From NCBI GenBank assembly GCA_946803715.1, contig CAMPET010000017.1:564167-593847 (forward strand): 29,681 bases of DNA. The letters are read 5' to 3'. The position numbers and the translations under genes were made by a program. Below, one piece after another: positions 10,780 through 20,854 of this stretch. Source of the stretch: Beroe ovata (taxonomy: Eukaryota > Ctenophora > Nuda > Beroida > Beroidae). Each line of letters opens with the position of its first letter. The stretch's first letter is position 1. A model generated the notes under the pieces. That model was not told where the DNA came from. It was given only the letters and a program-made list of their open reading frames with translations, and ran no database searches.

Positions 10780-13700
10780 ATGGCAGAATCAGAAGTTGAG
10801 GTGATTATTGTTTTCCATTAACTTTCCATATCGTTCAGGAGAGAGTTATGCGATACCTCTTCACTCTAATAATCACATGATAATTACCTGATTATGATCG
10901 GATATTGACGAAAGTAACTATAATTTCAGAATTTATCGGAGTTATTCCGATGTTTCATCTGCATGCAGCAGTTGCAAAGTGCACGACTGTGCCCGCACTG
11001 CTCCAAACTATGCTGTGCTCCTTGCATCGAGGTATGACAAAATTATCCTCTAATAACTCACGTGTCCGATTATCATTTTGACTTTCAATATTGTGTAACT
11101 AATAATTAGAATTTCTTGGCATATTAGAATTTCTTGGCATATTAGAATTTCTTGGCATATTAAAATCTCTTGTCGTATTATGCGACAACACGCCCTATAT
11201 TCAAACAACCGATAAATATAACACGGGAATTGTGAAACACATGATAATTCCTCTCTCCAGAGATGGCTGCTTGAACAGAGACAGGAATGTCCACATTGCA
11301 GGTAACTGATAACATACTTCCCGGTACTTGTTGATAACTATAACATCGTATTACCTCCCTCCCATTACTTGATCGTCAATGACCATTTTCTGTATCGTGG
11401 TATGTATCGTGGTGTGTATCGTGTTAAGTATCGTGGTAAGTGGTAAGTATCGTGGTAAGTATCGTGGTAAGTATAGTGGTGAGTATAGTGGTTACTGGTT
11501 AGTATGGTGGTAAGTATGGTGGTAAGTATGGTGGTAGTATGGTGGCAGGTGGTTAGTATCGTGGTGAGTATAGTGGTCAGTATCGTGGTAAGTATAGTGG
11601 TGAGTATCGTGGTGAGTGGTAAGTATCGTGATAAGTGGTAAGTGTCGTGGTAAGTGGTAAGTATCGTGGTAAGTGTAGTGGTGAGTGTCGTGGTATGTTT
11701 CGTGGTATGTATCGTGGTAAGTATCGTGGTAAGTGGTAAGTATCGTGGTAAGTGTTAGCCACTGTTTTACGGGTAGGTAATTAAGAAAACTATCGTCAGG
11801 GAACCGTTACAGCCAGGAGATCTGGTGAAGTGTCGCTGGGCAGAGGAAGTAACACAGGTAACATTGCATGTGTCCGTAACATAGGGTAACACAGGGTGAT
11901 ATGTGTGTTACATTGTTGACGACCTAGGTGTATTACCAATAACTAAAAACAGTGGTGCCACATTGGGTACTGACAGTTTGAAACACATTGACTATATGTA
12001 GGTTATCAGCAGGATTCCACAACAAGTAGGTGGTGTGTGCGTGTGTTTGATCGGCTGTTCCGACCAGAATCTATGATATGAACCGATTTCGCTGCTACAA
12101 AACATATTTGTATGGGCACACAATCACACATTACAAAATCAAACTAATAAACTAAACTGATGTTACCCCTTTTGGTGGTTTCTTCACGCATTCAAAAGTC
12201 ACATTGACTTCGTACGAAACTCGGAAATTTCGACTGCTTGTTCGCTCACCTGTGACCAAATTCCATCTGAGTATTTTGTTACTTTATAGCAGAGTATGAA
12301 ATAGCATTATATCAGATTTCTATTCGATTGGGGTTCCCGAGGTAAAAATCAAAACAAGGCCATCAATGAGTTAATCTTTCCCCGATTTTGGAACAAAAGT
12401 GGAACAAAAGTGGAACAAACTTGCAACAAAATGGGGGAGTATACTGGAGGCCATGGATTGGGTTCGATTGAGGTTTTGATGGTTTCAATAGTTAGTAGAG
12501 GGATTGAATTTATGGGTTTGATGCTCATTTCGGGTCCATTGACCTCTGGGGTGCCACCAGATAGCCACCAAGGCCGCCTTTTACCGCATCCCTATTTCGG
12601 CTCTTCTGAGACCCAATTCACAGTTTGTTATGCCTTGTAGGTGCTCTANCTAGCTTCTCACTGCACTATAATTTTTGTACATCAAAATCGAATAATGAAG
12701 CTTGAACATGAATTAAACTGATGGTTTACAAAACAGAACTGACAAAAGTGATGGTAGAAAATTGAAAGATTGAGTTTTTTAACGTTCCCTTAAGCTGTGT
12801 TTCACACATCAGATTAAGCATGTGCTCACTGTTTTGACATGTTCAAGCCCCAGGCACTTTCCATAGTGGGATATCTTTTCAACTGTATCAATTTCAGCAA
12901 TTGGACGCGATGCGTTCGTTGACGCACGAGACAAAAGCTTTAGAACGACAACTCGAAAAGGACAAGTATGTGATTCTAACAAATGATTTATTCAAATGAT
13001 CTCGTTTATATCGAACGATGAATAATTCCCTCGACACTTGATAGAAACGTTACTTTCCTTCAGATGTGGTCAGCACGAAGGAGAGAAGTTATCAGTGTTT
13101 TGCAGCTCATGCCAGACATGCATCTGTCACTTGTGCGCGCTATTCGTTGGTCAGGTAACTGAGAGGATTCGCTGTTCACACTTCATTACTTCACTCGTGA
13201 AAAAGAACTTATGTATCAGCAGTGGCCACTGCCGACCCACGTCTCAGGATCCAAATTAATTGACGTAATGTATTGATTTGTTCTCGATTCAAGTATCGTG
13301 TAATTGAACATATTACACAGCATTCGGGACACTCCTTCAAACCGCTGGACGAAGAATATGCGGTGCACAAGCAGAAGATAACTGACGAAATCAATGCTCT
13401 GAGAAACCGTTTAATGGAGTTGGATGGTGAGTAGATAACCCTCATCCAAGTAACCCTAATCTCAGTAATTTAAACATGACAAAAGTCATTCAATTCAAGT
13501 CATTAATGAATCATCTACTCCTCACGTCTACAAAACAGGAATAAAACGCGACATAGACAAGAACATGGAACGTATAAAGTTCGCGAAGGAAGACAGGGAG
13601 ATTGAAATGAGGACGGTTTACGAATCTATGGTCAAGACCCTTGATTCACAGTTGAAAAACAAGTTAGCGGCACTGAAAGGACAGAAAAGCAGTATTTGCA

Positions 13701-16698
13701 ATGAAACGGAATTTCTCGAAAAGATACTCTCTACAGTTGAACGCGAGGTTTGTTATAACATAAGAATATAGAACACGTTCTGCTGTGACACACGTGCATT
13801 AGTTTTATTGAACAATGGTTAACTGCTTGTCAACACATTTTCCTGCAGCTGGATCAAAAGTCAAAGTGCGAGCTGATAAACAGCGTGTCACACCTAATGG
13901 CCATGTTTTGTAAAGTGCACGAGACGCCGATGACCAATTTCGCCACTGCTCCAGTCGCTGCAGACTTCGTATCTGAGATAGTTCCCCAATACCAATCTTC
14001 CACATTCTCCCTCCTCAACTTCAGCCTTCTCAAGAGGAAGGCTGACCCTGTCTACAGCTCACACTTGGACTGCAACGGTAAATATTGCGTGTATTGCGCC
14101 TATAACTGCTTGGAAAATTGTATCCTGACGACATATAATTCCCGCTCGGTCATTGAGAAATTCCGCCAAGTATATACACGGATTACCAACCTCTCTCCCC
14201 CCTCTCTGTAGGGATAAAGTGGAGGTTGAAAGTGTATCCGGACGGTAACGGAGTTGCTCGGAGCAATTATCTGTCCGTGTTCCTGGAGCTTGTGGAGGGT
14301 GTGCCCGAAACGAGCAAGTACGAGTACAAAGTGGAGATGCTCCAGCACCCTGGTGGCCGGAATATCGGGAATGTCGTTAGGGAGTTTGCAAGCGACTTTG
14401 AGGTGGGCGAATGCTGGGGTTACAACCGCTTCTTCCGTCTAGATCAGCTGGAGGAAGGAGGGTACCTGGACCCTTCTCAGGACTCCGTCGTCCTAAAGTT
14501 CCATGTCAGACCACCCACATTTGCACAGAAATGCAGAGATCTCACTTGGTAATGAAACGGAAAAACTGACATCAGAGAGAATCATCGGCAGGGTATAAAT
14601 TGTATGATTGAGACATTCATTATATACAGGTACGTGTCCCAACTTGAAGAGGCGCAGTCTCAGCACATAGAGCAGCTCAACAATCTGAAAGTGTCGCTCA
14701 AAGAGCGGTCTCGGACTTCACAGGACTCGAGATCGATACAGGAAACAGAGTGTCTCCCAGACAGAGACATAATCGAGTTCCGGGCCGACAGAACTGAGAA
14801 TAGTATTGAGGTGGCGTGTCACACACTGAACACACACCTATACACACATATACACACACACACAACCCCACATACACACACACTCACAACCCCATACACA
14901 CAGTACACACAGTACACACACACCCACACACCCACACACACACACACANNNNNNNNNNNNNNNNNNNNNNNNNNNNNNNNNNNNNNNNNNNNNNNNNNNN
15001 NNNNNNNNNNNNNNNNNNNNNNNNNNNNNNNNNNNNNNNNNNNNNNNNNNNNNNNNNNNNNNNNNNNNNNNNNNNNNNNNNNNNNNNNNNNNNNNNNNNN
15101 NNNNNNNNNNNNNNNNNNNNNNNNNNNNNNNNNNNNNNNNNNNNNNNNNNNNNNNNNNNNNNNNNNNNNNNNNNNNNNNNNNNNNNNNNNNNNNNNNNNN
15201 NNNNNNNNNNNNNNNNNNNNNNNNNNNNNNNNNNNNNNNNNNNNNNNNNNNNNNNNNNNNNNNNNNNNNNNNNNNNNNNNNNNNNNNNNNNNNNNNNNNN
15301 NNNNNNNNNNNNNNNNNNNNNNNNNNNNNNNNNNNNNNNNNNNNNNNNNNNNNNNNNNNNNNNNNNNNNNNNNNNNNNNNNNNNNNNNNNNNNNNNNNNN
15401 NNNNNNNNNNNNNNNNNNNNNNNNNNNNNNNNNNNNNNNNNNNNNNNNNNNNNNNNNNNNNNNNNNNNNNNNNNNNNNNNNNNNNNNNNNNNNNNNNNNN
15501 NNNNNNNNNNNNNNNNNNNNNNNNNNNNNNNNNNNNNNNNNNNNNNNNNNNNNNNNNNNNNNNNNNNNNNNNNNNNNNNNNNNNNNNNNNNNNNNNNNNN
15601 NNNNNNNNNNNNNNNNNNNNNNNNNNNNNNNNNNNNNNNNNNNNNNNNNNNNNNNNNNNNNNNNNNNNNNNNNNNNNNNNNNNNNNNNNNNNNNNNNNNN
15701 NNNNNNNNNNGTGGCATATCATGGGTGTGTAATGAGGTGGCCTGTCAGGGGGGGTGTGAGAAGAGGTGGCATATCATGGGTGTGTAATGAGGTGGCCTGT
15801 CAGGGGGTGTGAGATAAGACATGTACTGGATCATGCTCCATATAGAGACAAGCTATGAGATGTGGGGGAGTGGGGGATTGCCAGCTCGATTATCACGATA
15901 TTATGTCGCTGACGTGCTCCAATATTTCTCTCTAGGGTGATGTTGTAGCTGGTGGTTTAACACCGGCCAATGAAATAAGAGAACCAGTTAATAACGCGCC
16001 GGTAATACCTTGCTACCATCCTTCTTTTGTGTTTTGGATTATAGGCCTTTTCCTACTTTGTACTCAGCACTGTGTTTGTGTCAAGCTACATAGGAGCGGC
16101 ACGTTTACTATGCGAGTTTTGACTTTGGTGATGGAAATTGAAATCTCCACACAGTTGTTGAACCAGGCCGTGTTGACTGAGATATCCCTCAGCTGGGATC
16201 AATACAGAGTGTAACTACAGACGAGTTAGAACCAGAACTTGCGGATCTCCTCGAGAGCGAGAGCGATGTTGAGATGCCGACCATGAGTACTTACACCCCC
16301 GACCACAAGGTACGATGTTGTGGTCGACCATATATACGACCACACTCGGTACAGTATATAGTGTAGGATACGGCCACACTATGCGTACAATATATAGTGT
16401 AGAATACGGCCACACTATGCGTACAATGTACGTATGTACGTCCTATTCGTCGTACCTACGACCACTTCCGGTACATGTAGCAAAACACGACCGAACTAGC
16501 GTTTTTTGCTCAATCTGGGGACTGGGGTATGATATACTGATTGTGATTGTGAAATAATCTTGTGTGCCCTGGCTGGTACACACGAATTTCAAACACATAC
16601 CACCTCCACCACCACCATCTGTTACAAGGCAGACCACAACTCACACGTATGTAGATGAGTCAGCTATAACTACCGCCATTGATGAATCTGTATTCTAA
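10780..16698 (+). CDS. TRIM37: TRIM37 E3 ubiquitin ligase (RING, B-box, coiled coil, MATH)
   Basis: TRIM37 is a RING E3 ligase known for control of centriole assembly, peroxisomal PEX5 and histone H2A ubiquitination. Exons: 10780-10800, 10930-11031, 11261-11301, 11800-11857, 12898-12965, 13064-13154, 13321-13426, 13539-13747, 13849-14077, 14212-14548, 14630-14810; then an assembly gap; then 15936-16001, 16208-16309 and probably 16633-16698. All join in phase. The first exon encodes only MAESEVE. RING spans residues 15-54 (CFIC, CPHC, LCC, CPHC). The B-box runs about 98-131 (CGQH, CSSC, CICHLC, HSGH), the coiled coil about 135-235, and MATH about 283-412 ([28 protein letters not shown]). Beyond lies an acidic, Ser-rich tail. 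At least 558 residues are visible; vertebrate TRIM37 is near 960. The last exon (stop at 16696-16698) is my inference. Donors GTGATT (exon 1) and GTGGCG (14811) are weak. Exons may be hidden in the gap. Confidence 0.95.
11105..11180. repeat. Four tandem 18-bp units in TRIM37 intron 2
   Basis: ATTAGAATTTCTTGGCAT occurs three times in perfect tandem from 11105. A diverged fourth copy (ATTAAAATCTCTTGTCGT) and a final ATTA follow. It lies in the intron between the two RING-coding exons; no function is apparent. Confidence 0.92.
11391..11756 (+). repeat. GTAAGTATCGTG minisatellite filling TRIM37 intron 3
   Basis: This is an irregular array of 6- and 12-bp units (GTAAGT, GTATCGTG, GTATAGTG, GTGAGT). 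It fills most of the 498-bp intron between exons 11261-11301 and 11800-11857. On the sense strand I count about 16 GTAAGT and five GTGAGT, both close to the consensus 5' splice site. The minus-strand open frame it creates is a repeat artefact. Confidence 0.93.
11858..12897 (+). other. Large TRIM37 intron 4
   Basis: This 1,040-bp intron contains no recognisable exon. Three tandem copies of a GGAACAAAAGT-like word lie near 12390-12420, and one N is at 12650. A 76-codon open frame (12410-12640) has no splice signals or known domain. Confidence 0.6.
14817..14948. repeat. (CA)n-rich microsatellite abutting the assembly gap
   Basis: ACACAC tracts interrupted by CCC, TA and GTACAC words begin just after TRIM37 exon 14630-14810 and run into the N run. 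The long open frames with X residues crossing here are artefacts of repeat plus gap. Confidence 0.95.
14949..15710. other. Assembly gap (762 N)
   Basis: Unresolved bases lie between a CA microsatellite and a 55-bp tandem repeat, so repeat collapse is the likely cause. The gap is inside TRIM37, between exons that both end or begin in phase 0. One or more tail exons could be missing without breaking the frame. Confidence 0.99.
15711..15816. repeat. Two 55-bp tandem units at the right edge of the gap
   Basis: GTGGCATATCATGGGTGTGT followed by AATGAGGTGGCCTGTCAGGG starts at 15711 and again at 15766, so the array probably extends into the gap. It is intronic to TRIM37. Confidence 0.9.
16337..16432. 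repeat. 36-bp tandem repeat in last TRIM37 intron
   Basis: CGGCCACACTATGCGTACAA recurs at 16371 and 16407, with a diverged leading copy from 16337 (CGACCACACTCGGTACAG). ATATATAGTGTAGAATA links the units. About 2.6 copies are present, between exon 16208-16309 and the proposed final exon. Confidence 0.88.
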
Positions 16699-17631
16699 GA
16701 AAGTCCTTCTCCAAGTGATAACAATGACTATACCAATCATAACACAATAATACATCACCTGGTAGGCGATAGTTGATAGTAAACTTAGAGTGGCCATTTC
16801 TTGAATTTTGTGTGTTAGATGAGCTCGTTTTTTGACAATAAGAACAATAATTATCGAGATAATATCGGTGACTGTGAGATATCTTTTGGCTCTTGTGCAG
16901 TGTGCACTTTGGTTTTCCAGTTTCATGTTCCGTGAAAATTCTGTTCTTCATCAACAGATTTTTCTTAGTCACGTGTTATAGTCACGTGTCAAGTTCATTG
17001 CGGTATATGAACGATATCATGCATATTGTCGAGTTAAATGATTTGCTCAGGGGTTAGAACACTGTCATGGTACCGGGTAATTTTCCGTCGATAACAGTGA
17101 GCGTCATACATATAATTGTATATTGAGCGCGTTATGGCCATGAGTTGACGCGTAAGTGATTGGCAAGTGACGAGCAATTTCACAATTGTTCATATTGAAT
17201 GATATACGAAAATTAGGCAGCATTATTATCTCCCACTATGCTATACTGCCCTTCCTACTCATTGGTCGCATATTCCTATATACAAGTGAAAAGCCCGCAA
17301 CGTTTGCCATGATCGATTATCACACTCACAATATCTACTCCTTTGTGATTGGGGTTCACGGGTCTCTGAAAAGGTTCCTGTGGCAATTATTTGCAGTGTG
17401 TACTTTCAACTCCGTGCATTGTGATCCTGATGTGTTGTGGTTCAGATGTGCTTATAGTGGGCTTGAATGAGATCAAGCAGTGATGTGTTTTGGTTACAAA
17501 AATTATATAATTGATACAAATTAAGATATTTCTGGGATATAGCTCAAGTTTTCATCATTTTGTCGCTTTTTTTCAAGAATATCTGACGTATCGTATCACT
17601 ATAAATTGCACTCTAATAGTTGCTACACCAC
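16699..17631. other. Spacer between TRIM37 and the downstream GPCR
   Basis: No exon-like frame with family similarity is seen. A 94-codon open frame at 17186-17470 has no recognisable features. The stretch contains the paired CACGTG listed separately and presumably the TRIM37 3' UTR and GPCR promoter. Confidence 0.5.
16970..16988. promoter_or_regulatory. Tandem GTCACGTGT E-box pair
   Basis: CACGTG occurs at 16970-16975 and 16983-16988, both inside TAGTCACGTGT, with 13-bp spacing. It is about 640 bp upstream of the intronless GPCR. The arrangement resembles the pair upstream of TRIM37. A binding function is inferred only. Confidence 0.35.
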
Positions 17632-18906
17632 ATGATGCGAGAGCTGCCGACCTCGCCTCACTTCACGGCTATTGACACCACTCTGGGCGTGGTTTACATC
17701 GCAACATTTCTATTCGGTATCCCCGGGAACACCATGTCAGTGATGTACTTCAGTCGCCGGATGAAGGACCTCCCCTCTCTCCTCTTCCTCATCACTTCCC
17801 TCAACGATATCATCATCATATCCATCCATCTCTTCTCGGGGATATCCTTACTCAATGGACGAGAACCGACACTCCTTGCTTACTCTTCCGTTTGCACCTT
17901 GTGGGATATAACTCGCTCCGTGACAGTCAAGCTGTCTGTCATTCTCGTTCTTGTCATAAGCCTTGACAGGGCATGGGCTTTGCTCCGGCCCCTCCGGGTC
18001 TCGGGATCGTGGAACAAACGCATCATCCTGGTCTTCCTTCCCTCCTTTGTGTGTCTCCTCATCGGGTTAGATTTTAGCATGAGAGTAAGGGGGTTTGGCG
18101 AGAGTGTCTACTCTGCTCCTGAAGTTTACTGTTGGTTGGGTCCCACAGATGATACCGCCCCAACTTTGAACCACCCTTTGTTGCAGTTCTACATATTCAA
18201 CTGTGCGATCGTTGCCTTGCCCATAATTCCTGTTTCAGTGGCGTGTGTGTTGACTGTCTATGTCATGGAGAGGAGTATTAGGTTTGTGCAGTCGAGCACA
18301 AACACGCTCAAACGACACGCCACTGTGACCACTCTCATTTTCGCTCTCCTCTACATTGTACTGAATGTTCCACTATTTGCTAACTTTATGTTCTGGATTA
18401 TAACTATCCTTTCTAACCCAGAGCTGAACTTCCAATTCTACATTGAAAATGATGCTATTCTCCTATACTTGTGGAACGTTACAGACGTGCTGTTTGTGTC
18501 GATAAACGCGGCGTTGAACCCTATTGTTTACTTCTGGCGAATGTCCCGGTTTAACCAGTGGGTCAGGGCCTTTGTGAAATCCCCACTCTCGGTCCTCTCA
18601 TCGAGCCTCCCAGGTGCCCGGTCCTCACATTCATTCCTCGATAGATCGGCTTCCCATCTGAACACATCTCGAGTAGGATGTGCGGTTAACCCTGTCAACT
18701 CACCTACCACACCCCGAGAGGTGCCCTGTCCAGCAGCTGATGGGGAACTGTGCTCAAGAAGTGCTGATATTGCGTCTGGTGGTGACCTGATATCTCAGGA
18801 TAAGGTGGCTGTGCCGTGGTGCAAGGTAATTCTCAATAAGCAGCAGGAGAATGATGCAATTATTGTGTTCGATGTTGAAGAGGTAGATCGATTAGCTACA
18901 GAATGA
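17632..18906 (+). CDS. Class A (rhodopsin-family) G-protein-coupled receptor, intronless
   Basis: A single exon of 424 aa; ligand unknown. The open frame extends four codons upstream from a TTG, so the first ATG (17632, followed by a second at 17635) is taken as start. Visible hallmarks: TM1 GN (32-33), TM2 SLND (D59), TM3 cysteine C88 paired with C167 in extracellular loop 2, DRA at 112-114 for DRY, TM6 with a proline (NVP, 245-247) but no CWxP tryptophan, and TM7 NPIVYFW (296-302). The tail after TM7 is about 120 residues, Ser-rich and long for the family. There are no introns, in contrast to the four-exon GPCR 12 kb away, so the two are not recent tandem duplicates. Retrocopy origin is possible, but single-exon class A receptors are common in animals. 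Confidence 0.93.
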   Translation: MMRELPTSPHFTAIDTTLGVVYIATFLFGIPGNTMSVMYFSRRMKDLPSLLFLITSLNDIIIISIHLFSGISLLNGREPTLLAYSSVCTLWDITRSVTVKLSVILVLVISLDRAWALLRPLRVSGSWNKRIILVFLPSFVCLLIGLDFSMRVRGFGESVYSAPEVYCWLGPTDDTAPTLNHPLLQFYIFNCAIVALPIIPVSVACVLTVYVMERSIRFVQSSTNTLKRHATVTTLIFALLYIVLNVPLFANFMFWIITILSNPELNFQFYIENDAILLYLWNVTDVLFVSINAALNPIVYFWRMSRFNQWVRAFVKSPLSVLSSSLPGARSSHSFLDRSASHLNTSRVGCAVNPVNSPTTPREVPCPAADGELCSRSADIASGGDLISQDKVAVPWCKVILNKQQENDAIIVFDVEEVDRLATE

Positions 18907-19364
18907 GGGATCATCCCGTTTTGAGAATCTGGAATATCTGATTAGCAAAATTCATTGACATTTGACAGGGCACCCTGTCAGACCGTGGGAAATAGCTTCT
19001 TATGTGTGCAGTTATCGGCATGCCATCCCGTCATAACTTCATAAGGAATTTGATGAATACCAAGGGATTCAGGAGGTAGATGGATATTGAAAGATGAGAC
19101 AGAAAGACACACGATAATTTATTGGTTGTATGAATGCGTTTCGAAACCCTTTTAGATCCATCTGAACTGTCATTCAGATTAACACTTGACCAGAGTTGTT
19201 TTGGTCAAGTTGATTGTCTATTTAAAGTTCATTGACAGGTCTTTCTATGGTGTTGAATATTCAAACGACATGGGTAAGATATAATAAATGATATGTTAAC
19301 TATACAGTTCATTAAATCGTTAAAATGCATATGTTTTAAGACTTATAACCAACTCCAATCAAAA
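18907..19364. terminator. Shared convergent 3' region with two polyadenylation signals
   Basis: This is the tail-to-tail spacer between the GPCR (+) and the lectin (-). AATAAA on the plus strand is at 19283-19288. AATAAA on the minus strand is at 19118-19123. If these are the sites used, the two mRNAs overlap antisense over about 170-200 bases. Two small inverted repeats, ATCTGAA/TTCAGAT (19160-19179) and CTTGACCA/TGGTCAAG (19185-19209), lie inside the overlap. Confidence 0.45.
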
Positions 19365-20525
19365 TCAATCGGAAGAACCTGGGCACTGGCAAGCGAATCC
19401 TCTGTGCACAGTCTTTTCAAACGAGTCATCGAAGAGCCCTTGTCTACTCAAGGCTAACACATCTTGTCCTTTCTTCATGCCAGGTTTCTTCCTGTTGTCG
19501 TTGCCTGCACGAGGCACCCAGGGTATGTTCCAAGTCTCCACATAAGTCCCATCCACAGTCCACCTCCAGATCCCCTCTATCTCCCAGTCAGTGGCCCCCA
19601 CCCAGATCCAGTTCCTTGCGTCCCACTTGGCCCACTCCTCACTAGCCCTGCCCAGGGTGTGCTCTATGGCACTCATCATCTCATCCAACTCTTCTGGTGA
19701 TCCTATCTTTGCCAGCGTGAGACCAGCCTCCTTGCAGATCCTGTCCGCCTTCAACCACTCCACTTTCTCCCCAGACACAATGTACTTTCCCTGGTAATCG
19801 CACACAAAGGGGTGTGTGTCATGCTTATAGCCGTCATCCCATGCCCCAGCCCTGTTTATCCGCATGTAGTTCTGTCTACACACGGGTCTCTCATCGCAAC
19901 CCATCCTCCCGAAGGGAGCATTCAATTGATCGGGCTGGTTGTTCCGTCCCCCATTCATCCACGACTCATACCCCGAGCCTGTGGTTCCATCAGCCCATTC
20001 CCACTCGCCAGGTTTGTACACTATCTCAAACTTAAGTTTCCCACCCATACCAGCTCCATCAGTGTTTTGTACTCTTCTCAGCCCACTCCAAGCCCAGTTG
20101 GTAGGATTCCAGTAGGTTTTCTTGCCAGGGTATGCTATTTGGAGCATGTTTGCTACCAGCGAATTCTTCTCTCCGTCCCGAATGGTCGTCAGCATCCCCT
20201 CCTCAACACGACCCGTACCGATATCGAAACTGCGGCAGTAAGATTCCGCCTTATCAAATGGGAGTGGTTGTGCAAAGAGCACCTGAGTACAGGTCGGGAA
20301 GATGGCGGTGAGAGTCGCGTTGAGAATCCGACGCATCCCCTTCATCCGTCTCTCGAGAGAGTCATCGGGGACATGTGCTGTCACGTGACCAGTGACACTT
20401 GTCAGGTAACCTGGTACTGTCGTGGTTATCTCACTCGATGCGGGAGTGTCCGGGTCAGACAGAAAGTGTGGGTGGGACAAGACGTCCGGTACAATCATAG
20501 CTAGGAGTATGATGAGAGACTGCAT
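19365..20525 (-). CDS. Secreted protein with two C-type lectin-like domains
   Basis: An intronless reading frame of 386 aa. The frame is open ten codons upstream, but the first ATG is at 20525 and gives a clear signal peptide (MQSLIILLAMIVPDVLS). A Thr/Ser-rich linker with an N-glycosylation site (N69) follows. CTLD 1 spans about 79-242: paired cysteines, WSGL (146-149), EWEWADG, NQPD (196-199), WDD (229-231) and HPFVC. NQPD resembles the galactose-type QPD calcium-binding motif, and WDD the WND motif, so calcium-dependent sugar binding is plausible. CTLD 2 spans about 248-381: WLKADRIC, WIWVGATD, GIWRW, then FDDS and GFACQC. It lacks an EPN/QPD motif and is probably non-canonical. No transmembrane segment follows. 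Likely extracellular recognition or matrix role; exact function unknown. Confidence 0.9.
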   Translation of the reverse strand: MQSLIILLAMIVPDVLSHPHFLSDPDTPASSEITTTVPGYLTSVTGHVTAHVPDDSLERRMKGMRRILNATLTAIFPTCTQVLFAQPLPFDKAESYCRSFDIGTGRVEEGMLTTIRDGEKNSLVANMLQIAYPGKKTYWNPTNWAWSGLRRVQNTDGAGMGGKLKFEIVYKPGEWEWADGTTGSGYESWMNGGRNNQPDQLNAPFGRMGCDERPVCRQNYMRINRAGAWDDGYKHDTHPFVCDYQGKYIVSGEKVEWLKADRICKEAGLTLAKIGSPEELDEMMSAIEHTLGRASEEWAKWDARNWIWVGATDWEIEGIWRWTVDGTYVETWNIPWVPRAGNDNRKKPGMKKGQDVLALSRQGLFDDSFEKTVHRGFACQCPGSSD

Positions 20526-20854
20526 TGCTGCGATTTCTGGTTGATTGAGTGCCAATCAGCTGGTTTAAAACTACAGTTCTCTCCTTATTAAATTTTAATT
20601 ACAATTATCGAGATGCATGCACTTGTTCTGGTGATTTGGCACATGGGCAGGTGTTGAAAGTTTCATGGTTCAATGACTCCAGAACACCGTCGGTGCAATC
20701 GATAAGGCACGTGCTCACTATTCTTCAAATATAGCTAATTGCCCGACATGATTTGAATCAATTCATTTACGTCACCATTTACTATTCTGGATTAAAAGTT
20801 GGAAACACGCTTTCTCTACATGGACTTCTAAAAACACTATCTCTACAATGCCAC
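20526..20854. promoter_or_regulatory. Divergent promoter region between lectin and SP-rich gene
   Basis: About 330 bp separates two divergent start codons, so it must hold both promoters if both genes are real. A single CACGTG is at 20708-20713. AT-rich stretches (TTATTAAATTTTAATT near 20585-20600) could act as core elements. No transcription start can be fixed. Confidence 0.4.

Noticed and set aside
12450-12480. tRNA B-box-like GGTTCGATTG
   Set aside because: No A box or cloverleaf pairing in the flanks; it lies within a TRIM37 intron.
14604-15812. Long open frames through the N gap
   Set aside because: Made of undefined X residues plus CA-repeat codons. Only 14630-14810 is a supported TRIM37 exon.
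19812-20504. 230-codon plus-strand open frame
   Set aside because: Antisense shadow of the two-CTLD lectin, whose signal peptide and domain motifs are on the minus strand.
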